Assembly: GCF_028291725.1 (NCBI RefSeq)
Contig: NZ_JAQGNT010000098.1
Span: forward strand, 1-64,000
Reading direction: 5' to 3'
DNA: 64,000 nt
DNA from: Hydrocarboniphaga sp.
Lineage (GTDB): Bacteria; Pseudomonadota; Gammaproteobacteria; Nevskiales; Nevskiaceae
Made by a program: the position numbers and the translations under genes. Under the pieces are notes generated by a model. That model was not told where the DNA came from. It was given only the letters and a program-made list of their open reading frames with translations, and ran no database searches. Positions 46,881 through 55,933 of this stretch are shown here, one piece after another (within the stretch, counting starts at the first letter, position 1; each line of letters begins with the position of its first letter).

Positions 46881-47584
46881 GCGCCCGCATCGCCGCGCCA
46901 CGGCTCGCCCGCGAACAGCGGGTCGACGAGATTCTGGTATCTGCGCGCACGGTGTTCTGCGAGAAAGGCTATGACGCCGCTGCGGTCGCCGAGATCGCTT
47001 CGCGCATCGGAGTCGTCGAAGGCACCGTCTACAAGTATTTCTCGACCAAGCGCGAGCTGCTGCTGCGCACGCTCGAGAACTGGTATGACGAACTGTTCGG
47101 CGACTACACGCGCGAACTGATCCATGTCAGTGGAGCGCGTGCGCGGCTGCATCTGCTGATCTGGCGGCACTTGCGCTCGATCCGCGACTATCCGCAGTTG
47201 TGCCGCCTGATGTTCCGCGAAGTGCAGTCCGAGCCGCAATATCGCGGCACCGTGCTGCACGAACTCAATCGCCGCTATACGCAACTGCTGATCGCGGTGA
47301 TCGAACAGGGCGCCGCCGCCGGTGAATTCCGCAGCGACATCGCGCCAACACTGCTGCGTGCGATGGTCTACGGCGGCATCGAGCACCACAGCTGGAACTA
47401 TGTCTGCGGCCGCGGCGAGCTCGACATCGACAGCATCGCCGACCAGCTCGTCGCGGTGATTTGCGACGGGATGGTGCAGCCGGCTGAATGCAGGCAAGCC
47501 AGGGCTCGCATCGAGCCGCGCGTCGTCGCCGACACCTATACCGGCACCTATACCGAGACCGATACCAGGAAGCAAACCGCATGA
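46877..47584 (+). CDS. TetR/AcrR family regulator
   Basis: RVDEILVSARTVFCEKGYDAAAVAEIASRIGVVEGTVYKYFSTKRELL. Confidence 0.93.
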   Translation: MSARIAAPRLAREQRVDEILVSARTVFCEKGYDAAAVAEIASRIGVVEGTVYKYFSTKRELLLRTLENWYDELFGDYTRELIHVSGARARLHLLIWRHLRSIRDYPQLCRLMFREVQSEPQYRGTVLHELNRRYTQLLIAVIEQGAAAGEFRSDIAPTLLRAMVYGGIEHHSWNYVCGRGELDIDSIADQLVAVICDGMVQPAECRQARARIEPRVVADTYTGTYTETDTRKQTA

Positions 47585-49083
47585 GTGCAGACGCAGCAAC
47601 AAAGCCCTGGCCTTTCGACTCGGTGCTGGTCGCCAACCGCGGTGAGATCGCGGTGCGCGTGCTGCGCACGGTGCAGAAGCTCGGCCTGCGCGGCATCGTC
47701 GTCTATCACTCGGCCGATCGCGGCGCGCTGGCAGTGACGATGGCCGATCAGGCGATCGAGATCCACGGCAGCACGCCGGTGGCCGCGTATCTGGACGCGC
47801 AGCAGATTCTGGCGGCGGCCAAAAGCAGCGGTGCTGGCGCGATCCATCCGGGCTATGGCTTTCTGTCCGAGAACGCCGGCTTTGCGCGCGCGGTCGAGGC
47901 TGCGGGCCTGGTGTTCATCGGGCCCAGGCCCGAGCAGATCGAACTGATGGGCGACAAAGTGCGCGCCCGCAACTTCGTCGAGAAAAGCGGCTTCCCGGTC
48001 GCGCCGAGCGCGATCGAGGACGACGATCCGGCGAGCTTCGTCGAGCGTGCGCGCAAGGTCGGTGCGCCGCTGCTGATCAAGCCTTCCGCCGGCGGCGGCG
48101 GCAAAGGCATGCGCATCGTGCGTGATCTGTCCATTCTGGAAACCGAGATCGAACGCGCGCGTTCCGAAGGTCAGCGTTATTTCGGCGACGGCCGGCTGTA
48201 TGTCGAGCGCTACATCGAGAATCCACGGCACATCGAGGTGCAGGTGCTCGGCGACGCCTACGGCAAGCTCGTGCACGTGTTCGAGCGCGAATGTTCGGTG
48301 CAGCGGCGCTTCCAGAAGATCGTCGAGGAGACACCGTCGCCTGCGCTCGACGAGGCGCTGCGTTCGAGGATTTGCGAGACCGCGGCCGGCATTGCGCGCG
48401 CGGCCGGTTATCGCAACGCGGGCACCGTCGAGTTCATTTTTGGCCAGGACGGTGAATTTTATTTTCTTGAGATGAACACGCGTCTGCAGGTCGAGCATCC
48501 GGTCACTGAAGAAATCACCGGCCTGGATCTGGTCCACGAGCAGCTGCGTGTCGCCGCCGGCGAGCCGCTGCGCCTGGCGCAGTCCGACATCATCTCGAAA
48601 GGCCATGCCATCGAGTTCCGCATCTACGCCGAAGATCCGGCGCGCGGCTACACGCCGACCATCGGTCCGGTGCTGAGGCTGCATGCGCCGCAGGGCGAGG
48701 GCGTGCGTTGGGACAGCGGCGTGGTGCAGGGCGGTGAAGTCACCAGCGCCTTCGATCCGATGATCGCCAAGCTGATCATTCGAGGCAGCGATCGCGGTGA
48801 TGCGATCCGGCGCGCGGACAAGGCGCTGCGCGAAACCGTGTTGCTCGGCTGCAAGACCAATACCGCGTTCCTGCGCCGGCTGATCGCGCATCCGGCTTTC
48901 GTCGCCGGCGATGTGCACACCGGTTTCCTCGACGCCAATCCGCAGATCGCGACTGATCCGCCGATGCCGTCGGCGACGCTGCAGGCACTGCTGGCGGCCG
49001 CCGCGATCAGCACCAGGCCGATGCGCGACGCGGCGGACGCGATCCCGGATCTGCATGCGGCGATCGGCGCCTGGAGTAATTGA
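47581..49083 (+). CDS. Biotin carboxylase (alpha-subunit N-terminal part, geranyl-CoA/methylcrotonyl-CoA carboxylase type)
   Basis: VLVANRGEIAVRVLRTVQKLGL; GYGFLSENAGFA; KPSAGGGGKGMRIV; FLEMNTRLQVEHPVTEEITGLDLV. Confidence 0.92.
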   Translation: MSADAATKPWPFDSVLVANRGEIAVRVLRTVQKLGLRGIVVYHSADRGALAVTMADQAIEIHGSTPVAAYLDAQQILAAAKSSGAGAIHPGYGFLSENAGFARAVEAAGLVFIGPRPEQIELMGDKVRARNFVEKSGFPVAPSAIEDDDPASFVERARKVGAPLLIKPSAGGGGKGMRIVRDLSILETEIERARSEGQRYFGDGRLYVERYIENPRHIEVQVLGDAYGKLVHVFERECSVQRRFQKIVEETPSPALDEALRSRICETAAGIARAAGYRNAGTVEFIFGQDGEFYFLEMNTRLQVEHPVTEEITGLDLVHEQLRVAAGEPLRLAQSDIISKGHAIEFRIYAEDPARGYTPTIGPVLRLHAPQGEGVRWDSGVVQGGEVTSAFDPMIAKLIIRGSDRGDAIRRADKALRETVLLGCKTNTAFLRRLIAHPAFVAGDVHTGFLDANPQIATDPPMPSATLQALLAAAAISTRPMRDAADAIPDLHAAIGAWSN

Positions 49084-49116
49084 TCCAATGCTTGGCACTG
49101 CCGATGAAGATCGAAC

Positions 49117-49185
49117 TGTAGGAGCGGACCTTGTCCGCGATTGTGCTGTTGAAGGTTTCAATCGCGGACAAGGTCCGCTCCTACA
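49117..49185. repeat. Family C palindromic repeat
   Basis: tgtaggagcggaccttgtccgcgattg ... caatcgcggacaaggtccgctccta. Confidence 0.9.
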
Positions 49186-49207
49186 GTTGCGTTGAGAGAG
49201 AGATCAC

Positions 49208-49702
49208 ATGCACCACGCTTTCAAACTCGGCGAAGCCGAGCACAACGTCGAGCTGTCGCGCGGGCCCGGCGTCTATCGCCTGCATCTGGGCGGTGACACG
49301 ATCGCGGTCAAGCTGGCCGACACTGCCGACGGACGCAGCTGGCTCAGCATCGGCGACCGCCATGTCGAAGTCGTGGTCGCGACACGCGGCGACGAGGTCT
49401 TCGTGCAGTTCGACGGCGAAGCTTACGAGCTGCGCTATCGCCATCCGCTGGATCGTCTCGCGGCCAGTGCCGGCGGCGCCGCCGAAGACAGCATCCGCGC
49501 GCCGATGCCGGGCAGCATCGTCGCGGTGCAGGCCGCGGCCGGCGACGCGGTCACCAAGGGCCAGACGCTGCTGGTAATGGAGAGCATGAAGATGGAGACG
49601 ACGATCCTCGCGCCGCGTGACGGCGTCGTCGATGCGGTCGCGTTCGAGAAAGGGCAGACCTTCGATCGCGATGCGCTGCTGGTGATGCTGAAACAAGCCT
49701 GA
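49208..49702 (+). CDS. Biotin carboxyl carrier (BCCP) domain protein
   Basis: IRAPMPGSIVAVQAAAGDAVTKGQTLLVMESMKMETTI biotinylation motif. Confidence 0.92.
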   Translation: MHHAFKLGEAEHNVELSRGPGVYRLHLGGDTIAVKLADTADGRSWLSIGDRHVEVVVATRGDEVFVQFDGEAYELRYRHPLDRLAASAGGAAEDSIRAPMPGSIVAVQAAAGDAVTKGQTLLVMESMKMETTILAPRDGVVDAVAFEKGQTFDRDALLVMLKQA

Positions 49703-49707
49703 TGCTG

Positions 49708-49809
49708 TTCCCCTCTCCTGGGAGAGGGTGGCCCGGAGGGCCGGGAGAGGGTTCTCTCCGATCCTCCCTCTCCCGGCGCTGTGCGCCACCCTCTCCCAGG
49801 AGAGGGGAA
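49708..49809. repeat. Family E element with perfect 25-bp terminal inverted repeats
   Basis: TTCCCCTCTCCTGGGAGAGGGTGGC ... GCCACCCTCTCCCAGGAGAGGGGAA. Confidence 0.9.
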
Positions 49810-49826
49810 AAGATCCGAGACCTCGC

Positions 49827-51434
49827 ATGAAACGTATCGAATCCAAGCTCAACACCACCTCCGCCACATTCCTCGCCAACGCCGCGCACAACCGCAAGCT
49901 CAGCGACGACTTCAAAGAGAAGCAGCGAGCCGCGCGCCATGACCGGCCGCAGCGCGACGTCGAGCGCCTGCGCGCGCAGAACAAGCTGCTGGTGCGCGAG
50001 CGCATCCAGCAGCTGCTCGATCCGGGCACACCGTTTCTGGAGCTGTCTTCGCTGGCGGCCAACGAGGCTTACGGCGGCGAAGTGCCGGGCGCGGCCGTGG
50101 TCACCGGCATCGGCATCGTCTCGGGGCGCGAGGTCGTCATCAATGCCGGCGACGGCACGGTCAAGGGCGGCGCCTGGTATCCGCTGACGGTCAAGAAGGC
50201 GGTGCGCGCGCTCGACATCGCGATCGAGAACCGGCTGCCGGTGGTGCATCTCTGCGATTCCGCCGGCGGCTTTCTGCCGCAGCAGGCCGAGCTGTTCGCC
50301 GACAAGTATTACGCCGGCCGCATCTTCCGCAATCAATGCATGCTGTCGAAGATGGGCGTGCAGCAGGTCGCCGTCGTGCTCGGCCATTGCACCGCCGGCG
50401 GCGCCTATGTGCCGGCCCTGTCGGACTACAACGTGATCGTGCGCGGCACCGGCGCGATCTTCCTCGCCGGCCCGCCGCTGGTGAAGGCCGCGACCGGCGA
50501 GGAGAACACCGTCGACGAACTCGGTGGCGCCGACATGCATACCAGCATCTCCGGCACCGCCGACTATCCGGCCAGCAGCGAGGAGGAGGCGATCGCGATC
50601 GCGCGCGACGTCGTCGCCCAGTTCAATCGCCAGACGAAAACAAAGATCGAGTGGCAGCAGCCCGAGGCGCCTTACTACGCGCCCGAGGAGCTGTACGGCG
50701 TGCTGCCGCAGGACATCAAGCAGGGCTTTGACATCCACGAGGTGATCGCACGCCTGGTCGACGGCTCGCGCTTCCACGAATACCAGCCGAATTACGGCAA
50801 GACCCTGATCTGCGGCTACGCGCATCTGTGGGGCTACAAGGTTGGCATCCTCGGCAACAACGGCGTGCTGTTCAACGACAGCGCGCTGAAGGGCGCGCAC
50901 TTCATCGAGCTGTGCAACCAGAACCGCACGCCGCTGATCTTTCTGCAGAACATCACCGGCTTCATGGTCGGCCGCGAATACGAGCGCCGCGGCATCACCA
51001 AGGACGGCGCCAAGATGCTGATGGCGGTCAGCTGCTCGGAGGTGCCGAAGTTCACGGTGATGTGCCACGGCTCCTTCGGCGCCGGCAACTACGGCATGAG
51101 CGGCCGCGCCTTCGACTCGCGCTTCCTGTTCGCCTGGCCGCAGAGCCAGATTTCGGTGATGGGCGCCGAGCAGGCCGCCAACGTGCTGGCCGACGTCAAG
51201 ATCCGTCAGCTCGCCAAACAGGGCAAGCAGCTCAGCGCCGAGCACATCGCCGCGATCCGCGACCCGGTGCTCGGTGAGTTCAAGCGCAAGCAGAGCGCGT
51301 ACTGGAGCACCTCCGAGATCTGGGACGACGGCATCCTGGCGCCGTCGGACACCCGCAACGCGCTGGGCATGGCGATCTCGGCGGCGATGAACGCGCCGAT
51401 CGGCGATCCGAAGTACGGGGTGTTCCGGATGTAG
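49827..51434 (+). CDS. Acyl-CoA carboxylase carboxyltransferase subunit (AtuC/LiuB-like)
   Basis: GRVL-type carboxyltransferase: FLELSSLAANEAYGGEVPGAAVVTGIG; LCDSAGGFLPQQ; FLQNITGFMVGREYERRGITKDGAKM; track start extended through a repeat so trimmed to MKRIESK. Confidence 0.93.
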   Translation: MKRIESKLNTTSATFLANAAHNRKLSDDFKEKQRAARHDRPQRDVERLRAQNKLLVRERIQQLLDPGTPFLELSSLAANEAYGGEVPGAAVVTGIGIVSGREVVINAGDGTVKGGAWYPLTVKKAVRALDIAIENRLPVVHLCDSAGGFLPQQAELFADKYYAGRIFRNQCMLSKMGVQQVAVVLGHCTAGGAYVPALSDYNVIVRGTGAIFLAGPPLVKAATGEENTVDELGGADMHTSISGTADYPASSEEEAIAIARDVVAQFNRQTKTKIEWQQPEAPYYAPEELYGVLPQDIKQGFDIHEVIARLVDGSRFHEYQPNYGKTLICGYAHLWGYKVGILGNNGVLFNDSALKGAHFIELCNQNRTPLIFLQNITGFMVGREYERRGITKDGAKMLMAVSCSEVPKFTVMCHGSFGAGNYGMSGRAFDSRFLFAWPQSQISVMGAEQAANVLADVKIRQLAKQGKQLSAEHIAAIRDPVLGEFKRKQSAYWSTSEIWDDGILAPSDTRNALGMAISAAMNAPIGDPKYGVFRM

Positions 51435-51446
51435 CAGGGGGTGCCA

Positions 51447-51540
51447 AAGTCTGCGTAAGCCTGACGCCCAGACAGTCTTACGAAGCTTTAATTGCCAAAG
51501 TCTGCATAAGGCCTGATGATGGCGCCTCTTATGCAGACTT
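51447..51540. promoter_or_regulatory. Direct/inverted repeat array upstream of fic
   Basis: AAGTCTGCGTAAG, AAGTCTGCATAAG and CTTATGCAGACTT (perfect 13-bp inverted pair). Confidence 0.6.
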
Positions 51541-51553
51541 GTGGCGGGTGGCG

Positions 51554-52711
51554 ATGAGCAAGCGCCTGGGTACTTACGTCACCCGGACCACGGTGGGCGA
51601 AAGCTTTCGGGCCTTTATTCCCCCTGATCTGCCGCCTGATCCTCCGCTGGTGTTCGACAGCGCGATGATCGGCTTGCTGGAGGAGGCCAACCGCCTGCTC
51701 GGCCGCCTGGACGGCTTGGCCGCGGCCTTGCCCGACCCGCAATTGCTGCTCTACCAGTACGTGCGCAAGGAGGCGGTGATGTCCTCGCAGATCGAGGGCA
51801 CGCAGTCCTCGCTGTCCGATCTGCTGATCCACGAGATGGACGAAATCCCGGGCGTGCCCGAAGACGACGTCGAAGAAGTCTCCTGCTATGTGCGCGCCCT
51901 CAACTTCGGCGTGCAGCGTCTGGCGAGCTTGCCACTGTCGCTGCGACTGCTGCGCGAGATTCACGCTCAGCTGTTGGCCAGTGGGCGCGGCGCCACCAAG
52001 ATGCCCGGCGAGTTTCGGCGCAGCCAGAACTGGCTGGGCGGCAGCCGCCCGGGCAATGCCAGCTTCGTACCGCCGCCCCCCGAGAATCTGATGGACTGCC
52101 TCGGAGCCCTCGAAAGCTTTCTGCATGACGGCTCGACGCCGCCGCTGATCCGGGCCGCGCTCGCCCATGTGCAGTTCGAAACGATCCACCCGTTTCTCGA
52201 TGGCAATGGCCGCCTGGGTCGCTTGCTGATTGCCTTGATGCTGGTCGAAGCCAAGGTGCTGCAATACCCGTTGCTGTACCTGAGCCTGCATTTCAAGAGC
52301 AATCGATCCGAGTATTACGAGCGGCTCAGCCGCGTAAGAACGCACGGCGATTGGGAAGGCTGGCTCGCCTACTTTCTGCGCGGCGTCATCCATACCGCAG
52401 GCGAGACGATCGACACGACGCGCCAGATCCTGGCGCTGTTCGATCGCGACCGGGCGCGCATCGCAACAGTCGGACGATTGTCGGGGACGGCGCTACGTTT
52501 GCATGAGCATCTGCGCGCCCGCCCGGTGACAACGGTGGCGCTTGCGGCCGCATCGACGAAGGTCAACCGCACCAGCATCGTCACCGCGCTGGCCAAGCTT
52601 ACGGAGCTGGGCATCGTTCGCGAACTGACCGGAAACCGCCGCAATCGATTGTTCGCGTATGACACCTACTTGGCTCTACTGAGCCGCGACACCGAGCCTC
52701 TGCCCGATTGA
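51554..52711 (+). CDS. Fic family protein with C-terminal winged helix
   Basis: HPFLDGNGRLGR Fic core; SSQIEGTQSS inhibitory-helix-like motif; C-terminal KVNRTSIVTALAKLTELGIVRELTGNRRNRLF. Confidence 0.93.
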   Translation: MSKRLGTYVTRTTVGESFRAFIPPDLPPDPPLVFDSAMIGLLEEANRLLGRLDGLAAALPDPQLLLYQYVRKEAVMSSQIEGTQSSLSDLLIHEMDEIPGVPEDDVEEVSCYVRALNFGVQRLASLPLSLRLLREIHAQLLASGRGATKMPGEFRRSQNWLGGSRPGNASFVPPPPENLMDCLGALESFLHDGSTPPLIRAALAHVQFETIHPFLDGNGRLGRLLIALMLVEAKVLQYPLLYLSLHFKSNRSEYYERLSRVRTHGDWEGWLAYFLRGVIHTAGETIDTTRQILALFDRDRARIATVGRLSGTALRLHEHLRARPVTTVALAAASTKVNRTSIVTALAKLTELGIVRELTGNRRNRLFAYDTYLALLSRDTEPLPD

Positions 52712-52734
52712 CGGACCGGGATCCTGGTTAGGAC

Positions 52735-52813
52735 GTAGGTTGAGGTGAGCGCAGCGAACCCCAACATTTCGTCCGCGCCGACGTTGGGGTTCGCTGCGCT
52801 CACCCCAACCTAC
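52735..52813. repeat. Family B palindromic repeat
   Basis: gtaggttgaggtgagcgcagcgaaccccaac ... gttggggttcgctgcgctcaccccaacctac. Confidence 0.9.
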
Positions 52814-52840
52814 AACGGATGGTCCGCGCCATATTGCCGC

Positions 52841-52857
52841 ATAACGTTATCCGTTAT
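52841..52857. promoter_or_regulatory. HigBA operator candidate
   Basis: ATAACG-N5-CGTTAT dyad overlapping a TATAAA-like sequence 12 bp before the higB start. Confidence 0.55.
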
Positions 52858-52868
52858 AAAGTGCCGGC

Positions 52869-53147
52869 GTGATCATCAGTTTCCGCTGCGTCGACACCCA
52901 AAAGTTGTTTGAGACTGGCAAGTCGCGCCGGTTCACCGGTATTGCAGCCGTTGCCACGCGCAAGCTGACCCAGCTCGACAATGCGCAGGAGCTACGCGAC
53001 CTGGCGTCACCACCCGGCAATCGCCTGGAGGCGCTGCGCGGTAGCCGCGTCCGCCAGCACAGCATCAGAATCAACGACCAGTTCCGCTTGTGCTTCCGCT
53101 GGACGGACACCGGGGCGGAAGACACCGAGATCACCGATTATCACTAA
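52869..53147 (+). CDS. higB: HigB-like RelE/ParE-family toxin
   Basis: MIISFRCVDTQKLFETGKSRRF...LEALRGSRVRQHSIRINDQFRLCFRW. Confidence 0.93.
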   Translation: MIISFRCVDTQKLFETGKSRRFTGIAAVATRKLTQLDNAQELRDLASPPGNRLEALRGSRVRQHSIRINDQFRLCFRWTDTGAEDTEITDYH

Positions 53148-53160
53148 GAGGACCAAGGCC

Positions 53161-53466
53161 ATGAGCAAGAACGGCATGCGGCCGGTTCATCCCGGTGAAA
53201 TTCTGCGCGAGGACTATCTGGCGGAACTGGGCATGAGCGTCAATGCGCTTGCCAAGGCGCTCAAGGTGCCCACGCCGCGCATCAACGACGTCGTGCGCGA
53301 GCGGCGCGGGATCAGCGCGGACACGGCGCTGCGGCTGGCACGCTACTTCGACACCACACCGCAGTTTTGGTTGAACCTGCAGGCGGCCTACGATCTGAGG
53401 CTGGCGGAAATCGCGGCCGGCAGCAAAATCAACCGGGAAGTTTCGGTGATGTCCAAGGCCGCCTGA
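53161..53466 (+). CDS. higA: HigA-like antitoxin
   Basis: MRPVHPGEILREDYLAELGMSVNALAKALKVPTPRINDVVRERRGISADTALRLARYFDTTPQFWLNLQ. Confidence 0.95.
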   Translation: MSKNGMRPVHPGEILREDYLAELGMSVNALAKALKVPTPRINDVVRERRGISADTALRLARYFDTTPQFWLNLQAAYDLRLAEIAAGSKINREVSVMSKAA

Positions 53467-53500
53467 GGTATTGCCCGCCGCCGACCTCATTGGCTAGCCC

Positions 53501-53577
53501 GTAGGTTGGGGTGAGCGCAGCGAACCCCAACATTGCGCCGGTGATCGTTGGGGTTCGCCAGGCTCACCCCAACCTAC
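53501..53577. repeat. Family B palindromic repeat
   Basis: gtaggttggggtgagcgcagcgaaccccaac ... gttggggttcgccaggctcaccccaacctac. Confidence 0.9.
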
Positions 53578-53665
53578 GACTGCGCCTGCTCGCTCGAATG
53601 GACGAGGCCCGGCCGCCGCAGCGACCTAGACTCGACGCGCGTGGATGTCACCCAGGAGAACCCAC

Positions 53666-54106
53666 ATGTCGCCGTCGGAATCCTTCTACGTCGCGATCGG
53701 CCTGCTATCGATCGTCGTCATCGTGGTGCTGAACCGGCAGCTGTACCGCCAGGGCGGGGTTTCGGTGCTGGAGGGCGTCTGCTATCTGATCGCGGTGCCG
53801 GCGCTGGTGATCGGCTGGTATTTCAACTTCCAGTACATGCGCGGCTACGGCGAGCAGGTCGGATGGTGGCACTGGACCACGCTGCTGTTCGTCAATCCGG
53901 CCTCGGCTTCCGGCGGCCAGGACCTGATCATCGCCAATCTGCTGCTGTTCCCGCTGTGGACCATCGTCGACGGCCGCCGCTGCGGCATGCGCCTGAGCGG
54001 GTGGTATTTCGTGATGAGCCTGGTGACCAGCTACGCGTTCGCGTTCGCCGTGTTCATGGCGCTGCGCGAACGCCAGCTGCGCTGGAATAACGCGCAGCGC
54101 CGATAG
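53666..54106 (+). CDS. DUF2834-like membrane protein
   Basis: GWWHWTTLLFVNPASASGGQDL; FVMSLVTSYAFAFAVFMALRERQ. Confidence 0.65.
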   Translation: MSPSESFYVAIGLLSIVVIVVLNRQLYRQGGVSVLEGVCYLIAVPALVIGWYFNFQYMRGYGEQVGWWHWTTLLFVNPASASGGQDLIIANLLLFPLWTIVDGRRCGMRLSGWYFVMSLVTSYAFAFAVFMALRERQLRWNNAQRR

Positions 54107-54197
54107 AGCGCAGCGCAGCACTTCGGGATCGCAGGCTCGGGCCGATTCGCGGCACGCGCCTTGCTGCGGGTGCTTACCGGAATATCGAGCACCCGTC

Positions 54198-55736
54198 ATG
54201 AAGCTGATCGCCTCCGCCCTGTCTGCGCTCGCGCGGCTCGGCTGCGCCGCCTGCCTGATCAACAGCGTTTCGGCCCACGCCGCCGGCGACTGCGCCGCGC
54301 TGGCCAGCCTGGTGCTGGAGGGCGCGACCATCAGCACGGTCGAGGCGGTGCCGGCCGGCACGTTCACCACGCCGCCGCAGATCGCGCTGCCGTCGAAGAC
54401 CTATACGGTGCCGGCGTTCTGCCGCGTGGCGCTGAGCATCGCGCCGTCGGCGCTGACCGAGGTCTGGCTGCCCACCGACACCTGGAACACGCTGCTCGGC
54501 GGCTGGGGCAATGGCGGCAGCACCGGCGTGGTGATGTATGACGCGATGGCCTCGTCGCTCAACGGCGGCTACGCGACGGTGTCGTCCGACCTCGGCCACC
54601 AGAGCACCGCCGAGGATGTCAGCTGGGCCAACGGCCGGCCGGATCTGGTCGAGGACTTCGGCTACAACATCACGCATGCGATGACGGTGATCGCCAAGCA
54701 ACTGGTCGCCGCGTATTACGGCACGCCGCAGACGCGCGCCTATTTCGGCGGCTTCTCCGCCGGCGGCCGCCAGGCGCTGATGGAGGCGAGCCGCTATCCC
54801 GAGGACTACGACGGCATCAACTCCGGCGCGCCGGCGCAGAACTGGACCCGGCTGATGGACGGCCTGGTCTGGCAATCGCTGGCCGTGCTCGGGGATTCGA
54901 GCCTGGCGGCCTATCCGAGCGCCGATCAGGTCAATGCCTTGGCCGCCGCGGTGATGGCCAGCTGCGACGGCCTCGACGGCCTGGTCGACGGCCAGATCAC
55001 CGATCCGACGGCCTGCAAATACGATCCGGTGGCGCTGTCCTGCGACACCAGCACCGCGAGCACCTGCCTGAGCAAGAAGCAGGTCAAGGCGATCCAGACG
55101 CTGTACAAGCCGCTGAAGAATTCCGCCGGCGACAAGCTCTACCCGGCGGTCATTCACGGCAGCGAATTCGAATGGGCCTGCTCGTTCGTCGGCACCGCGC
55201 CGTACAACGGCTACAGCTATCTGCTGTCGCAGGAGTATTTCCAGAACATGGTGTACGAGGCCACGTCCTGGGATTTCCGCAGCTTCAATCCCGATGTCGA
55301 CGTGCCGTTCGCGGACAACAAGCTCGCCGATACGCTCAACGGCAGCTCGCCGAACCTGGATGCGTTCAATGCGCGCGGCGGCAAGCTGCTGCTCTGGCAC
55401 GGCTGGTCCGACGGCCTGATCACGCCGCTGGCCACGGTCGACTACTACAACGCGCTGAAAAGCCGCTACGGCAAGAGCGTGCTGAACGGCTTCGCCAAGC
55501 TCTACATGGTGCCGGCCTTTGGTCACTGCGGGTCCTACGGCCCCTCGGTCTTCGACACGCTGTCGCCGCTGCGCGCCTGGGTCGAGCAGGGCACCGAGCC
55601 GCAGGCTATCCTTGCGCTGCAGCTCGATTCCAGCGGCGCGGTGACCCGCACCCGGCCGCTGTGCCCGTATCCGAAACAGGCGGTCTACAAGGGCGTCGGC
55701 AACATCAACCTGGCGAAGAATTTCAGCTGCAAGTGA
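54198..55736 (+). CDS. Tannase/feruloyl esterase family protein
   Basis: Signal peptide; FGGFSAGGRQALMEASRYPEDYDGINSGAPAQNW; WHGWSDGLI; VPAFGHC. Confidence 0.92.
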   Translation: MKLIASALSALARLGCAACLINSVSAHAAGDCAALASLVLEGATISTVEAVPAGTFTTPPQIALPSKTYTVPAFCRVALSIAPSALTEVWLPTDTWNTLLGGWGNGGSTGVVMYDAMASSLNGGYATVSSDLGHQSTAEDVSWANGRPDLVEDFGYNITHAMTVIAKQLVAAYYGTPQTRAYFGGFSAGGRQALMEASRYPEDYDGINSGAPAQNWTRLMDGLVWQSLAVLGDSSLAAYPSADQVNALAAAVMASCDGLDGLVDGQITDPTACKYDPVALSCDTSTASTCLSKKQVKAIQTLYKPLKNSAGDKLYPAVIHGSEFEWACSFVGTAPYNGYSYLLSQEYFQNMVYEATSWDFRSFNPDVDVPFADNKLADTLNGSSPNLDAFNARGGKLLLWHGWSDGLITPLATVDYYNALKSRYGKSVLNGFAKLYMVPAFGHCGSYGPSVFDTLSPLRAWVEQGTEPQAILALQLDSSGAVTRTRPLCPYPKQAVYKGVGNINLAKNFSCK

Positions 55737-55761
55737 CGCCGTGTCACCGGATCCGCCAGCC

Positions 55762-55796
55762 GTAGGTTGGGGTGAGCGCAGCGAACCCCAACATTT
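55762..55796. repeat. Family B half element followed by family A half (gggattgccgacctac near 55830)
   Basis: gtaggttggggtgagcgcagcgaaccccaacattt without a mirror arm. Confidence 0.8.
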
Positions 55797-55872
55797 GAGC
55801 GAGCCCTACAACGGCTCAAGCAAAGCCGGGATTGCCGACCTACCGTGTCATCTCACCACGCAGCGAAGCCCA

Positions 55873-55902
55873 CAAAAAAGGCGGCCTTGGCCGCCTTTTT
55901 TG
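55873..55902. terminator. Bidirectional rho-independent terminator
   Basis: aaaaaaggcggccttggccgccttttttg between convergent genes. Confidence 0.85.
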
Positions 55903-55933
55903 CTGCTGCGAGAACAAGGCAAGCCGGATGAGG

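Noticed and set aside
49091-49105. Second sigma-54-like sequence (TGGCACTGCCGATGA)
   Set aside because: Lacks TTGC at the -12 position; only the -24 half matches.
49551-51245. Minus-strand 564-aa ORF opposite the carboxyltransferase
   Set aside because: Shadow ORF produced by high GC; same for 47548..49161 opposite biotin carboxylase and 38808..40121 opposite the cyclopropane synthase-like gene.
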